A stretch of 64,000 nucleotides of DNA from Aspergillus flavus. Taxonomy: Eukaryota > Ascomycota > Eurotiomycetes > Eurotiales > Aspergillaceae. The notes beneath the pieces are model-generated. The model was given only the letters and a program-made list of their open reading frames with translations. It made no database searches and was not told where the DNA came from. A program made the translations under genes and the position numbers. The DNA is taken from positions 2,666,001 to 2,730,000 of the forward strand of contig NC_092403.1 in NCBI RefSeq assembly GCF_009017415.1. Direction: 5' to 3'. Below are positions 43,564-56,221 of this stretch, in pieces (within the stretch, counting starts at the first letter, position 1; the number at the start of each line of letters is the position of its first letter).

Positions 43564-46500
43564 TAGTTAATTGTTAACAATAGAAAACGAGGTAATGTGA
43601 CGGAGCTGAGATGAACGTTTATACATCCAGCATGATGTCTACCATTAGGCCCGTAACAAACTTCCTGCCAGTTCGCTCTCCTCCTGCATCCTAACGTAAG
43701 GGATGCTTGACGTGCGACCAAGTATGTAGTAAAGGCAGTATATAAATCGTTGTAATGCATCATATGTGAAAGCTGACATATGGTTTCTGATTCTAGCAGT
43801 GATCTAATCTACATACTGACTTTGTCAAACAACTTAGTTCTAGTGCAGCCGACAGCTACCTAGGTGACTAGTTGTAGGACTCTCAGTGATATGTTATAAG
43901 TACTATCTCAAAGTTTCATTATTTTAATTTCCAATTTAAGCACTAAAATCAGTTGTGTCAAAAATATAATAAGTGTACAGGAAACCAAGTTTAGCTGAAG
44001 TTAGTTTTAAATCTTAGAATTGTTAACTTTTCTTTAGGATGTAGAATATTGGATCTAGTGTGTTGCTAAATTTTTTGGGGGTCTGCTTCTTCAATACTAG
44101 GAGATCTGATGAGCATACAGGTGGGTCATATGGGCAGGGAACCAAAATGAGAACTACGATGGCTGGCTGAGGCTGAGGGGTACATACAATTCTAACTGGA
44201 TGAACAGACCTAATTTATATGGAGAATAGCCCCGCTCTCGGCAATACTAGAGACCATACTAAGAGATAGAATAAGTCGCCATCTGGCGACCTGCATTACA
44301 GTGATGGTAGAGAACGATTCCCTGGGTTCCCACTTTCCCACTGATCGGCAGATTGGCCTCAGCCCAGACATTTATTAGTGGCCGGGCGCAGCCCTCACTG
44401 AATATATCAATGAGCTGATACGTCACACCTCGGCTACCACGTCAGCTCAGCTGAGATGTGGGGGGGTATGCTGCGAGTGTATTTCCGACCAATTGTTCGA
44501 GCATAAATTGAGCTTGGCCGACACTCTGCCAAAGCTCTGTCGAACGGACAAGATCTATCATCATTTATTTACCGTCATCCCCGCATACCAGCGCAACATG
44601 TCCGACAGGAAGGTAACTGAGATGTGTGACGAGGGCTTTTCATTCAAGGAATCAATCAAGAATTAACATAACTCTACCAGGAAGCCCTCATTCGATTCGT
44701 CGATCCGGGAAGCTTCGAGGAGCATCAGACGGAAGTCATGTCGTAGGTTCACCTGAGGTTCATCTAAAAAGAGACAACTTGCTAAACATCGCCACAGGAT
44801 CATTAATGACGATACCGAAACCGATGAGTTTATAATGCAACCCAGCTTCCCTCCGATAATTTGCCCTCCGTAAGCTTTCACCAGCTTCTTGATGTATGAA
44901 TTGACCCTGTGAGGGCTAACCCGGAAGTTTTACCTAGGCCATTGACTAAGCAGGCAGTCAACAAGTTGAAAGCTCTATCTGGTGTCCAGGTTGTTCTTCC
45001 AAATGATGAAGAATAGGATTGATCATGGTGACCTATCCTAGAGCTGCAGCATAGACTACTCTGGAGGAATTTGGTCATTATATAGCTCGAATCGACATCA
45101 TATTTTATTTCAAATTACATCAAACTACCCCAAGCCACAACAGAAAGATATCTGTAATCACCTTTTCTCCTGTCTGTTCCTTGTCCCCTGATAACCGAGG
45201 CCAACAATCAACGACTAGATCCCGAATGACGGGTTGGTTGAAAACACCCACAGGCCCACACTGGGCTCTACTTTCTGAACAGTCATATACAAGCTCTCTC
45301 CTATATCCTTCGCTTTATGACGCAGTGGACCAAGACATCCAACCCTCCTTGCTTTTAGAAGCACCCTAGCCCAAGCGACGACCTCAGGGGTAAGCCTTCC
45401 GGTGCGCTTTACAATGGATGTAAAGGTAGTCCATTATTCTGCGACCTATGGTGCTGCAGAATTAATGCGATGTGCTATGAGAGCATATTATTATGAGAGA
45501 TGACAGGTGTATAGTCTTGATAGGAGCCCCCCGGTTATAAGCACATGTTGGAGGACGGTCAGTTCAGAGAGATATGAGATATGAGATGTGCAACCGATAT
45601 TCGGAGCAATGATTCCCACCTCTGCCTAAGTGGACATCCAAAAAGCAGGATTGGGCAGGTGCTATGACAATGTCTGCTTGGAGGACATGTCGATCAACAC
45701 AAGGTTTATCTGGTGGAGAACGTCCATACCATGTCACATAGCTACGCGATGCCATTTATTATAGGACAACCCGTGATCAGAGTTTGAGAACGACGAATAA
45801 TAACAGGGATCTATAGATCTTCGGAACCATCGTCATTCATCAATCTGCTGAATAAAGCAGGCAACGTAAAGTCTTAGAACTACTATGGATGCCCTAGGAT
45901 CCCAGACAATGTAGTATACTAGTCTTGATCCATATAAGCTCGGAGCCTATAGATAGCCCAGAATGGGCTCAGGCATATTTTCATTCTTCCAGCGACATCT
46001 TCTTTAGGCATTCGGAGTAAAATCTTGCTGATGTGAGTCCATCTAACCCCATTGAAAGACTTGTCAAGGCAAAGGCACCCCAAGCTACGCTGCTTGGACG
46101 ATTGATGAAAACTCCTGATAAAGGCTATCGACGCTCAGTCAGCCTTTAGATTGCTACGGAACGAAGGCTAGGAAGCAAAAATACCCAACAAACGCCAATG
46201 ACGCAAGTGGCCACAACAACAAGGTCCAGTACTTATGTATCTGGGTCATCGTCCACAAGAAATTGGAAGTAAACGCCATGAAACCTACGGCTGTGTCGAA
46301 CTTCGCTTATTCCCAGTGTGCCATGATTCAACATGTCTCTACGACCGATTTAAATTATCTGGTCTGATCTAGCCACACCCCTCACGGAGGTGTGAAGAAG
46401 TTCTCCAGTAAGCGGATTCACCGTCACGTCAACTTGTGGGCCTTGTATTTCGCGCAATGAGCTCGTGCAGAAATGAATCGCTCGGAGAGTGAAATATCCT

Positions 46501-47348
46501 CGTCCCGAGATCTGGTGATCATCCACGAGGTATTATGTTTTTTTCCTTGTTATCAACAGTCGCATAGGCCTGCACGATTAAGCCATTTCATTAGCTGTTT
46601 CCAAGGAGATTGGCATGACTCGTGTTGTCAAAGGATGAAGCATAAGTAGTCATCTTACCTGGGCGTGGTGCATTTGACAAAGCTCGAGACAAGCATATCC
46701 TACATCACCACGTGCAGGACGGACTATTTCATGATATTTGTAGTTAGAAACATTGAGCTTTGGTGTAAGACGGAGATTGAACGGAAACTTTTGATCATAA
46801 TCTGATATGACATGGCTTTTTTTATGTCAATATTTTTACAGCATACAAAGTTAATGTACTCTTGTGTTAGCCCTTCGGTCATTTTCCGGTTCCCTCTGTT
46901 TGTGAGCGCCTTTGAAGATGCACACCGCAAGGGGGACTAGGCCTAAGAATATGACTTCTTCGGACGTACGGCTTTACGTGCAACAGAATTGATTATATGC
47001 AGGTCGGAGAAACATCAGTTGTATTTATCAACGCTAACTTTAAACATTGATCACCCATATATATTGTTTTGATGTGTCTTTTCTCTCCTCTTCTTGAACT
47101 TCATTGCATGTCACAGATGGCAGTGAATGGTTTGTAATAGTATTTGGAATAGTTAACAATTTTTCATATATCGGGATGTTTGGGCTCTGAACAGAGCTCC
47201 CATGGTTCTCATCGCGTGCCATATCAATTCAGTCTCATTCCCCGTCCTGCCTACTAAGAGAGTTAGAAAGGCGACTTGGCTAAATACGGATCTGTGATAT
47301 AGTACTTTAGTGTCTTGATGGCAAAAGTTTGGGCCCGAAATTGTGCAA
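43564..47348. other. 3.8 kb almost gene-free region
   Basis: No recognisable gene was found. One weak candidate begins at ATG 44598: five codons, a well-formed intron 44613-44680 (GTAACT...CTACCAG) and a second exon encoding EALIRFVDPGSFEEHQTEV. Further downstream (44925-45016) the plus strand reads as a short coding-like piece ending in LKALSGVQVVLPNDEE. These could be remnants of one gene, but no family was recognised. The rest is low-information sequence. Confidence 0.4.
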
Positions 47349-47449
47349 CCCCTGATGGTCTAGTTGGATATGGCGCTCGGCTGTAATAGTCTTTTCAAAC
47401 AAATGTCTTTGTAACCGAGAGGTCCCCGGATCGATCCCGGGTCGGGGGA
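47349..47449 (+). tRNA. tRNA-Tyr (GUA) with a 27-base intron
   Basis: A seven-base acceptor stem forms between CCCCTGA (47349-47355) and TCGGGGG (47442-47448), with a C1-G72 pair typical of eukaryotic tRNA-Tyr and discriminator A. The A box is TGGTCTAGTTGG. The anticodon stem CTCGG/CCGAG encloses loop CTGTAA, placing GTA after U33. About 27 bases (TAGTC...TTGTA) interrupt the loop after position 37, where tRNA-Tyr introns lie. The T arm CCCGG-ATCGATC-CCGGG serves as B box, with an unusual A for T54. Confidence 0.65.
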
Positions 47450-47468
47450 GTACGATTCTTTTTTTTCC

Positions 47469-47541
47469 GCCCTGGTGGTGGTCGAGTGGTAGGCTCACCA
47501 GGGCGCCGCTAACCGCTGTGAGTTCGAATCCTGCCTGGGGC
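47469..47541 (+). other. tRNA-like sequence with A and B boxes
   Basis: Twenty bases after the tRNA-Tyr and directly after a T8 run, this stretch has an A box (TGGTCGAGTGG) and a B box (GTTCGAATCC), plus ends that can pair (GCCCTGG with CTGGGGC). The T stem is poor and an extra TGG spoils the spacing before T8. It looks like a degenerate tRNA-Ser-like gene or a tRNA-derived repeat head. Confidence 0.35.
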
Positions 47542-48095
47542 ACCCTTCCTACCATGTTAGCTAAGTATGGGGTTTAGTTAGTTGTTGGTATGCATGGCAG
47601 ATTGGCTGGATTCCCCGATTTCTCCTACCATCCTAGCGGCCTAAGGCCCCTTTAGGGCCTAAGCCCTAGGTAGAGGTATAGTGCTACGCAACCTAAAAGG
47701 GAAAGCGCGTTAGTTTGTATGTTGGAATTGATGGTCTACTCACTGCTGCGCCCGGTTAAGGGGTGCCCCATATACAAGCAAAGTGTGTAGTTGCTATAAG
47801 GGCTCAGGCCGGGCTGAATATACTATAGAACCGAGGTACTTTCCAAGGCAGAGCGGTATTCTAACATGAGAGAAATATAAAGTTATGGCTAGTACTACTT
47901 CTAAGGGTTCTATATCGCGCTTAGTAGGTGTGAGAGCGGTGGCCCACGTCATACTATCTACCCCTATAGAGTGGCTCCCATATTAGGCATATGCAACACC
48001 CCTTGTGAAAAAAAATAATAAACAACTACTCCGTCATAAAAAGGCAACGCTGGATGAAGGTCGTAGGGGTGAATATGATAAGGTCACCTCGGTAA
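47542..48095. other. Intergenic with a short palindromic stretch
   Basis: Near 47639-47671 the sequence GGCCTAAGGCCCCTTTAGGG and what follows folds back on itself. No gene was seen. Confidence 0.4.
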
Positions 48096-48430
48096 TGCTT
48101 GGCTGTGACCGTTTTACAGAAGAGGAAGCACTATCCCACACTCTTACGTACGCCTCCACAAGCTACGAGACTACAGCTCTTACCATGCAATGGGCCATTG
48201 TGGCCCTGTCCACGTTTCCTAAAGTGCACCATCGGCTCTGTGAATAAATCCGAGCTCATCTCTAATTTCTTCATAATGTCTTCGACTTCAGTCCTCATGC
48301 CGATACTCTCAAGTGTATGCCGTACCTGAACTCCTTCTGTAATGAGGTCCTCTGCCATTACTGCCCAATTTCTATCACTACAGGAGAGACAATCCAGGAT
48401 TACCAAGTCCGCAGGTCGAACAGTATTTCC
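48096..48430 (+). pseudogene. Cytochrome P450 remnant (I helix to K helix)
   Basis: One frame carries a piece of a P450: TYASTSYETTALTMQWAIVAL corresponds to the I helix, where AGxET is usual. After two nonsense codons (TAA 48245-48247 and another about 20 bases later), CMPYLNSFCNEVLCHYCPI corresponds to the K helix, where ExxR is expected but the Arg is now Cys. Neither the haem-binding loop nor the N-terminus is present. Both hallmark motifs have lost key residues, so it is an old fragment. Confidence 0.6.
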
Positions 48431-49251
48431 TAACATCTTGATCTTATGCCAACATGAATCTATACGTCTGGCTTTGAGGTTCTCTTATTTTTCTAGACAT
48501 ATCTGCTTGTCTTTACGTCCACTGCAATATATACCTCGTTGTCATAGATTTTAGCTTTCATTGAATAAGGCCAGCTAATCAAGTATAGCTATATCGTATC
48601 ATTCTGCAGCCCCTCTTCATTGGAGGTTCTAGCTCAGGGTAATTCCTTTGGGGGCCTGCGTCCCGGCCGTGGGGTGGGTACCCGAGAGATATGAGCCTGA
48701 GACTCGAAGAGGACACTTGAGGCTACCACGTCAGAAGTTTCAGGGACTCAATACTTGTGTTAGTGCGACTGATGAAGATGTTACTAATAGAACTATCATC
48801 TTTCCCACAGCCGTTATCGTCACGATGGCTCAGATCGTTGTCTTCATCTTCTGCAAACTAGCCCTTCATCCTAGGGCGGGAGTATAAGTGATCGCCGTAC
48901 CAAGTCGGCTTAGCATTCTTAGCCCTAATTGTCAGTAGCTCTCTGACACTGCCCGTGTTGTCAATGACGATCAAATGAAGGCAAACGTGCTTGAACCCAA
49001 ACCAGCAGACTTGTTAGATGCCGTGAGGATATCATCGGCGTTCATCCGGAAGAAGAAGATAGGCGAGTCTTCGAGACTGAAATTGTAAGTCTGGACCATC
49101 CAGGAGAAGTCCTTCACCCCAGAGTTGTGATACACTATATAGCTTCCCTAGTTTATTCGGGCTGTGGAGGTTTATCGTATACTGGGCGAAAACGAAACAA
49201 CGACACAGGTGTTTTACATAATATTGAAAGTCCAACCTTAAAGAACAGTTT
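48431..49251. other. Intergenic, no gene seen
   Basis: This 820-base stretch lies between the P450 remnant and the 3' end of the glycosyltransferase gene. No conserved frame was found. Confidence 0.4.
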
Positions 49252-50586
49252 TCATACATTCCCTTTGATAATCTCATTTATACCGGTATCGTCAAGCATC
49301 TTCAACGTCCCTTCCGGTAGTTCCAACTTAGTGGGGTCAATTTCAGGAGCCGGTGCGTCGTTCAATACTGCATGCACTGTACGTTCACCATTCAACAAGC
49401 GATGAGCATTGTCCATGGCACTGTATACAGTTCCAACTGGGGTCTCCTTTTCGATCCAACCATCATCATTGTGGATGTCCGACTCCCGTGCCTTTGGACC
49501 GGCCGCCTTCCAGAGTCCAATCAACGACGGAAAGGGGGCAATACATCTCAACCAGCCATTTTGGCAGGACCGACCTATCGCCACGTCGAACGGAGCACCA
49601 TCACCTTTCGGTGTCAAGGAAAGCGCAGAAAGAAGCTTTTGGGCTCCAAGATAGGTAATTGCATATCCAAGACTACATACTCCATCATGCATCCTTGCTA
49701 CCAGACGAGTGCCATTGTCAGCACCCGCGGGAAAACCGTGCCAGTAGCGTGGTAGCTCAGGGAGAGGAACGGTCGTGATATCATCCGTTGTCACATGAAT
49801 TGGACCAGTCTTGTACTGTATCCCACAGTGTCCTATCCACAGAAGGTCCCACAAGTCCCCATATGGTGAATGTGAAGGTCCAGTATCACCTTGCACTAGC
49901 TGCGAAGCGGATGCAAATCGTTGAAGTTGTTTCTTCAAGTTGACATCCCAATCCGCGTCGTCCTCCAGGACGAATGCGGTGGAGATCCGGTCCTGTACTA
50001 TTCTGGAGCAGAGAAGTTCCTTTTAGCGCGAATCAGACAGGATTTACAATTCTGCCTATCTTTTCGTACCTTTGCATGACATTCATATGCGCCCGCCAGG
50101 CCCCCATCTCAGCTGGTAGCTTGCCATGGTCCCAATTCTGAGACAAATCACAAGATCTTAGTAGCGACTCTAAAGGCCGTCCGAGCGAAAGTGATACTTA
50201 CTGAAGGATATGCCTTTTTGTCAATGTCGTCTACAAACACCCCGTTCACTGGCTCCGGGTGGAATTGTAGGATCGAGGAAGCCAGTGTGATATAGTCACG
50301 CTTGTCCGGTCGGTTCGGCATGTTGATGAAGAAGACCTTCTCAAACTGGTCGAGGAATATCAGCGACCGGTATGATCATATTGCTGCGCGTAGACAGGAG
50401 TACCCCAAGAGTCTCATTTTTCACTGCGTCTACATCGCGGCGGGTTGCCCCGGACGCGTTTGCGCTCGCTCCTGAATACGATGAATGCGGCAGCGCCAAG
50501 AAAATTAAGAGAATTATTATGAACACAATAGCAGCCTGTAATAATGGGCGATTGATTAATTTCAATAACCTGGCGAAGTTGGCCAT
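49252..50586 (-). CDS. Family 25-type glycosyltransferase, type II membrane protein
   Basis: Four exons (50586-50404, 50345-50202, 50137-50070, 50002-49252) splice in phase to 381 residues. A membrane helix at about residues 16-33 (LQAAIVFIIILLIFLAL) follows a short cytosolic tail, giving a Golgi-type type II topology. The catalytic part starts with FEKVFFINMPNRPDKRD and includes WRAHMNVMQR, FVLEDDADWDVN with the DDAD metal-binding motif, and GYAITYLGAQKLL. This is the order seen in GT25 (LPS biosynthesis/procollagen galactosyltransferase-like) enzymes of fungi. The acceptor and sugar are unknown. A full set of splice sites and the intact acidic motif suggest a working gene. Confidence 0.85.
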
Positions 50587-51410
50587 TTTTACTCATAGGT
50601 AAGGATGACGAAAAACAGCACGTCAGCCTGTGGAAATGGGCGGCGGGCGATAGATAAATGGACTTTGAAAAACATGCAACTATCCGCCGAGCCAATTTGC
50701 GAGGAGTGGATCAGGATGTACTCCGGAGTAGGATTTGGACTTAAATATCTATCATTTGTTCTCATGCGGTTGCCCGCCCCACCGACTGTCGTGTGTCTTT
50801 GTTCCCTTTCGCCTCAGACCGGTCTATCCGGTTCACGGAATGAGCCGCGTGAATTGACTAAGCTCGCCTGTTAATGTCTTAGCTAGCGCTTATCATTACG
50901 CAGTTTGGGATTGTAAAGGGACCAATACAATTGCCGGACTCCCGAGACAGGCTGTGTCATTCATTGTCATTTATGTAACCCTAACAGTAATCACTTCTGT
51001 GATTATTGACCCCTACTTGCTTTGGCTAGGTACATGGTTAGTCTGAAACAGAACTCTGAAACTAAGGTACTGTGGGACAAGGGTCTTTCAGGGATCATCA
51101 CGATGATGTCCAATGTGTGTTGCGGAGTGAGCGTCTAAGCGCCCACAGTTAGGCCATCGAGACCCTGATTCTTAACCCTAAATCGCTGTGATCGTCGGCC
51201 CGATACTGGGCTAGGAATCACCATGTAAAACACCACGTTTCTAAAGCCTCGGCATGAGGCTTGCCTGGTACAGTCATGATAAGTCTCTTTTTTTTTTTCT
51301 TTTTGTTCTTCCAATATTATCTAGTTTGTCAGTCGCTCTGGAGGAGCCATAGTTCATCTCTGCACAGTGCACAGGCAATCCCCCGGATATCATGGTGGAT
51401 CAGCGCGTAA
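50587..51410. other. Intergenic, upstream of the glycosyltransferase
   Basis: This is the probable promoter of the glycosyltransferase gene. A T/C-rich run lies near 51285-51312. No gene seen. Confidence 0.4.
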
Positions 51411-51621
51411 GACCCTGATGCCGGTTAAGGTTTGATTTCGGTAAGACGGAAGCTTGATATGATAGCTTTTTCGTATGGGGAGTTCGTCCGTGTACAGCCC
51501 ATTTAATCTCTCCCTCCACACGGCCTGGCTCCGTTTCGTCCGAACAGCCGACCTTCCTAATGGGATTAGTAGGATCGCTATCCGTGTCCTTGGCATGCAC
51601 GCTTAGCTATTTATAACTACT

Positions 51622-51653
<32 letters not shown>

Positions 51654-51960
51654 TGTTCTTTTGAATAAGAATAAGCACCATTGAGTGAAGCCGTCGGGGC
51701 CATAAGAGAAGGGCAGGGAAACTTGAATTTATATAGTTGAAAGTACACGTTTTTGACGTTGCCGGGCTGTTTTCCTGCCCCAGATGTAACATTCAAGCAC
51801 ACTCCTCAAATGGGTAATTATGTACATATTGATAGTTATGCCACGATTTATTACTAATCTATAAGCTCTAAGCGCTAAACCTCTTTGACAGCCCTTGGAC
51901 CACGCATCTCGACCGCAGCTATGAGTACCTCGCATCCTCCTATTCCGCCATCGAGAGCCT
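51411..51960 (+). repeat. Left copy of a diverged direct repeat with a T-run and kinase-start echo
   Basis: Shared words with 59.76-60.32 kb appear in the same orientation: CGTATGGG, ATAACTACTTTGTCT, a 25-base T-run (51630-51654), AAGAATAAGC, AGCCGTCGGGG, TTATATAGTT, and TAAGCGCTA. At 51921 an ATGAGTACCTCGC start followed by CCATCGAG resembles the first ~60 bases of the kinase gene at 62260. The frame does not continue, so nothing is coded. Confidence 0.6.
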
Positions 51961-53456
51961 TGATCGATCACGGGCGGTAATTCGAAAGTATCACATTCAG
52001 CGAGATTCGCTTTAAATGGAGTATTATTCATGGATTTGATGAGCTTAGTAATCGATCACTCAGTGTCTCTTTTGGAGTTGTCCAAAGACAACATATACTC
52101 AATATCACGACGTTCTTTTAATTCTTCGCTGCATATTTCCTTAGCCTGACGGTGTCGAACCACAACACTCATAATGTGTATAATTAAGTTTTATGCCCTA
52201 TGCGGCTCCAAGTCGGTATCGTTGATGAAATACCTTCTCTTGCAGAGCTCCATGGCGAAGTTAAAGAGACAGTGTTGCAATGACTTAATCTATGCCCGCA
52301 TGGAAACAAAACTCCTGTGTCATACCTAATAAAACATAATCATGGCACAGTACATCCTGGCGGGTTGTGGGTTCTGACAGGGCATGCCGGTTTCATCTTA
52401 AGTGGGGAGACCATTGTTAATGCTAGGGCAGCCAGTGTTTCGAAGGCTTTCCGGATTGAATTTTTCCTCGTGACGCACTATCTATGCATATTGTTGAAAA
52501 TTAGATACAACGTAGGTGTATCATTCTATCAAGGAAATCCGTCCAACCCACCCTAGTCTCGACAAACATCCGGGTTGCGCGATCTTGAACGAGTCAGATA
52601 CTGCCCGTACGGTTGGGCTTAGAACGCGTCGTTCCAGCAAGTGGTATCATTCTTGAAGACCGAATCATTATTAATGGCATTTTACCAGAATTTCACATCG
52701 AGACTCTGCAAAATAGCAGAGCGGTATAAGGCAAACATACTGAAGCCTTTCGACCAGAATGTTGGCTTACCACTGACATCCGGTAGGGGCGACACATGCA
52801 ACAAGGGCTATTTGAAGTTTCCGTTACCAAACGAACTTTTTCATCAATTTGGTTGCATGACTTAAATTGAAGAAGACCGCAGCTTTGGCGATATTGAACT
52901 TCGATGTAAGTGAATTGCTCAAGCAATAGGGCATTATATTGACATTGAGCTGGAAATCACGGCCTGAACCACAAGCCCTATCATTATATGTGACCTCTTG
53001 GTTGTCAGCGATTTAGAGGATACACTTAATAGACCAAGCATTGATCAGGGAAAATGCCAGAGTCCGAAATCACAGCTCAACACAATCGATGGCTATTTCA
53101 GGGGGACTCTAATACCATATTTCATTTGATGTGGTAAAGCCTTATGGGATAAGAAAGATATGTAGGAAATACCAAACGAAATGTATCTTCAGTAAGTCTT
53201 ACCAGCGCAAATCTCTTGCAAAACATTTGGTCTGGCTAGATATGTCTTCGCCTGAGCTGTGGAACGGCCGAGGGTCGATATTTGCTTAATTCTCTCCGGT
53301 ACCAGTGCCTATTCGCATTGTCAAATATTTCAAAGTTTAATATTCCGATATGTCGATGTGCTGGATTAATTCCTAGATGCTTGAAGGGCCATAGAAGATC
53401 AGACTTCGTTTAAAGTTCTACAGTACTTCTGCTGAAGCTTATCACCAGAAGCGGCG
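51961..53456. other. Intergenic between repeat copy and SDR-like remnant
   Basis: No gene recognised in about 1.5 kb on either strand. Confidence 0.4.
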
Positions 53457-53753
53457 TTGATCTTGCTGGCGGGGATACCCCCAGCATCCTCGCAAAGCAG
53501 TTCGACGACAATTGGTATCATAAGCACTCAAATACAGAAGGTTAGACCACCAGTCTTGAAACAAAACATGGGCATTACAGGAAAATCGTTCCCCGAGCAA
53601 AGCCGTTCAATTATACCTGTTAGAAAGATGGGAGAATTGAACGAAGCTACTGCTTCATTATTGGTTTATCTCTCTGTCTCAGAAGTACTACTTAAAAGCA
53701 AACCACCACAACCTGAACCTACCAGCGGACGAAACTCTAGTATAGGTGCTTGA
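53457..53753 (+). pseudogene. Possible short-chain dehydrogenase C-terminal remnant
   Basis: The frame contains GKSFPEQSRSIIPVRKMGEL and then EATASLLVYLS. This resembles the segment before the last strand of many fungal SDR enzymes (a hydrophobic Ile-Pro-x-x-Arg-x-Gly stretch, then a run ending in LYLxS). Rossmann Gly motif and YxxxK are absent. This is a weak call. Confidence 0.25.
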
Positions 53754-53865
53754 GAATCAGAGAGGAAACAGTCGATGGAGTCCAATTCTATAACTCCTGC
53801 GTTGATTTGTCTTCATGAGATAGTCCTACTTCACAAGAATAGCCAGTGTTAATAGGCAAGGGGCT

Positions 53866-55572
53866 TTATTTGATCTTAGTTTCGCCAGTCAAAATCAAGT
53901 CATGAGGAAAGGCAAGTCCTTTGTCAGTGCTGCCCGAAGAAGGGTCATCAGCGTCGAAGATGTGCTTGCCAGGATAGAGCAAGTTCGTAGTCAAGAAATA
54001 GTCGAGTGTGTTCATCTCCAATTTCGTATTCGGGCTGGGGACCTGCAAGTTCTGAAGGGGTTCAGGTATTTTGTTGCTGGCCCCGCCGAATGCTTCCCAC
54101 CAATGTACGTCTTCCGCAGATTTAGTGATTGTCCAATTTTTGTCACCTGCCCAGTCGAAGCCGAGCAAATTAGGGTGGCCAGGAGTTTTCTTATCTTTCC
54201 ACGAGCCCGTTGCGGTCCACTTGAACTCAAGATTTGTTGTGCCATGTTCATGGCCAGGGACCCTTCCAGTGACTGTGTCTGTTTTCCATTTTACTTGTTG
54301 CTTGTTGGTGTAGTTTATCTTGTTAGACTTGGAAATGATGCCGTCGCCGAAAGAGATCGTCGTCTCCGGGTCGGAGAGACTAAATTTCATGGGATCCACT
54401 GTTGTAGTCTTTATACCCCCGGGCCCCCACGATTCTTTTTTCTTCATTTCCTTGATGTCTATATCGTCGGCTATCATTGTTGCACTGAGATTCAATCCAC
54501 CTGCAAGTCGGGCATCATGGGTCAGTCTTTAGTCACTTTAACGGATTCTACTACGACTTACCCTTGCCAGAAGTTTTGTCCTTGAAGCTCTTGAACCCTT
54601 TGCTTAAATTAGGCTGTGGCATTGTTAGCAGTCTTTACCCAGAGATATAGATAGGGGTAGTCGTACCATTATGAATTGTTTAATAAGCAAATCATTGTGC
54701 ATGATTAGACTGCAAGTGCGTCCACGGGGGATGGGGATTAAACCATTGGCATAAAATGTACCCTCGAAAGCCTGTGTGTAACTTTCGGGTCTGTTTGTTC
54801 CTTCCTTGACTGAGATCCACATACACAACGCTGATTCGTCGTTTTTTGTCTTTCCTTTCAATGTGTTGAAGCGAAATGAGCGAGGTTGTAAAGAATCTGA
54901 TCCTGACTCTGGATTGTATTTGTTGGAAACACCAGCTACAAAATACTTGAGCTCTGCATGTTGCTGGAAGTATTCCTTAACGGCTCCTAAAAGGAACGCC
55001 ATGCCTGCGACACGCTTTTTGGACTCCTCGGTGGTGCCAATAAAGTCGGCTGATGCCTTCTCAAAGGTAATGCAGACATGCTGCGATATGTCCTTCTCAC
55101 CTGGGTTGAAGATAACTAGTTCGTTCGCTGATGCGGTTTTCACGCCTTTCCCTGTGGGCTCATCTTCGCTCTGACTTGATTCTACTGTACCTTTAACATT
55201 ATTGAGCGTAGTCTTGAAGCTTATCGCCATGCCAGAGGGTAAATCTTTGGTTATGTTCTTGGCTATAATGACATAGTGTCCTTTCTGGATATCAAATGTA
55301 AGGGTAATGTTTCCGTGCTCGTCCTCAAATTGGAGAAGAGGATGTTCCAGGTCCATGAAGACGTTAAGGTGGATTGTCTCGTCTGTCAAAGGGTCGACGT
55401 AAGATGTCTCCAATGGGCCCATTTTCAGGATGGACTTCAGCTGTTCTGAGCGCGCCCGGAGAAGTTGATTGACTTTCTCCTCAGAGTAAGATACCAAAAT
55501 GTCGAACCCTTCGGTTGTCCATTTGCCCATCATCTGCTTAGAAAGCGCGGGGAAGTCAAGTTGGGTGGCCAT
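53866..55572 (-). CDS. P-47-like (TULIP superfamily) protein
   Basis: Three exons (55572-54667, 54613-54562, 54500-53866) join cleanly in phase and give 530 residues. The opening, with a TEGFDILVSYSEEKVNQLL segment at about residues 16-35, resembles the clostridial P-47/OrfX family, whose members have TULIP folds and are encoded next to bacterial toxin genes. A second similar opening, NLSATMIADDIDI, starts the third exon, consistent with a two-lobed TULIP protein. Other features are beta-rich sequence, a GTTNLEFKWTATGSW strand region and many aromatic residues in the last third. There is no signal peptide or membrane helix. It points away from the 1,050-residue protein across 649 bases. Lipid binding or a helper role for the partner is inferred, not shown. 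Confidence 0.6.
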
Positions 55573-56221
55573 TTTGTGTTTTAAACGTGAGACTGCTCAG
55601 ACAAAAGGAACCTCAATATGATCGTGATGTTCAAAGGGTTTGTCCTGTGGAAGATCAAATCATGGTATAAATCACCATATCACATTCCCTGAAGCTTCAA
55701 TGTGTAGTTTTAATTGTGAGTGTTGGGCAAACAATATGGCTGAATTGGCCAACGCATGCAGTAGACTGCAGAAATGTGCTCGGCTGAGTTGTCCATATTA
55801 CTGATCACTGATTGGGTGATGGTCTATGCACACCCCGCGTTGTCTCTATGATGCACATCCATTTATTCCTATTTGGAATGAGCTACTATGGCACGGATCA
55901 CCACTCTTCAGTCGCCAGGTACCCCATTGGCAACTTACAGGCTGACCGCCGGCAATCCCGATCCTACCTCAAGCATCAATACCCAAAATGTGCTCCATGG
56001 TGCATGTACAATGACATACTAATGCACGCACAAAGTGCGCGTTTAGAAATTTGGAACAATGCCTCAGATCAACTGACTTGCTTTCGGATTAGAAAGAGAA
56101 GGAAACCCGCAGAGCCAGTATCCATGCCTTGGAGGCTTTGAAAAGGTCTCGTCAACCGGGGTGTCTTCATATTGTTCACAGTTCATCAGAAGTGGTCATT
56201 TTCCCTGAGATTCCATTCACC
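55573..56221. promoter_or_regulatory. Shared divergent promoter of the P-47-like and 1,050-residue genes
   Basis: Both genes start outward from this 649-base spacer, so co-expression is likely. Apart from AT-rich patches near 55640-55690, no specific operator was recognised. Confidence 0.55.

Noticed and set aside
44598..45016. Possible multi-exon small gene (MSDRK / EALIRFVDPGS... / ...VQVVLPNDEE)
   Set aside because: Only the first intron is convincing; later joins need weak donors and no family was recognised, so it is mentioned only in the regional entry.
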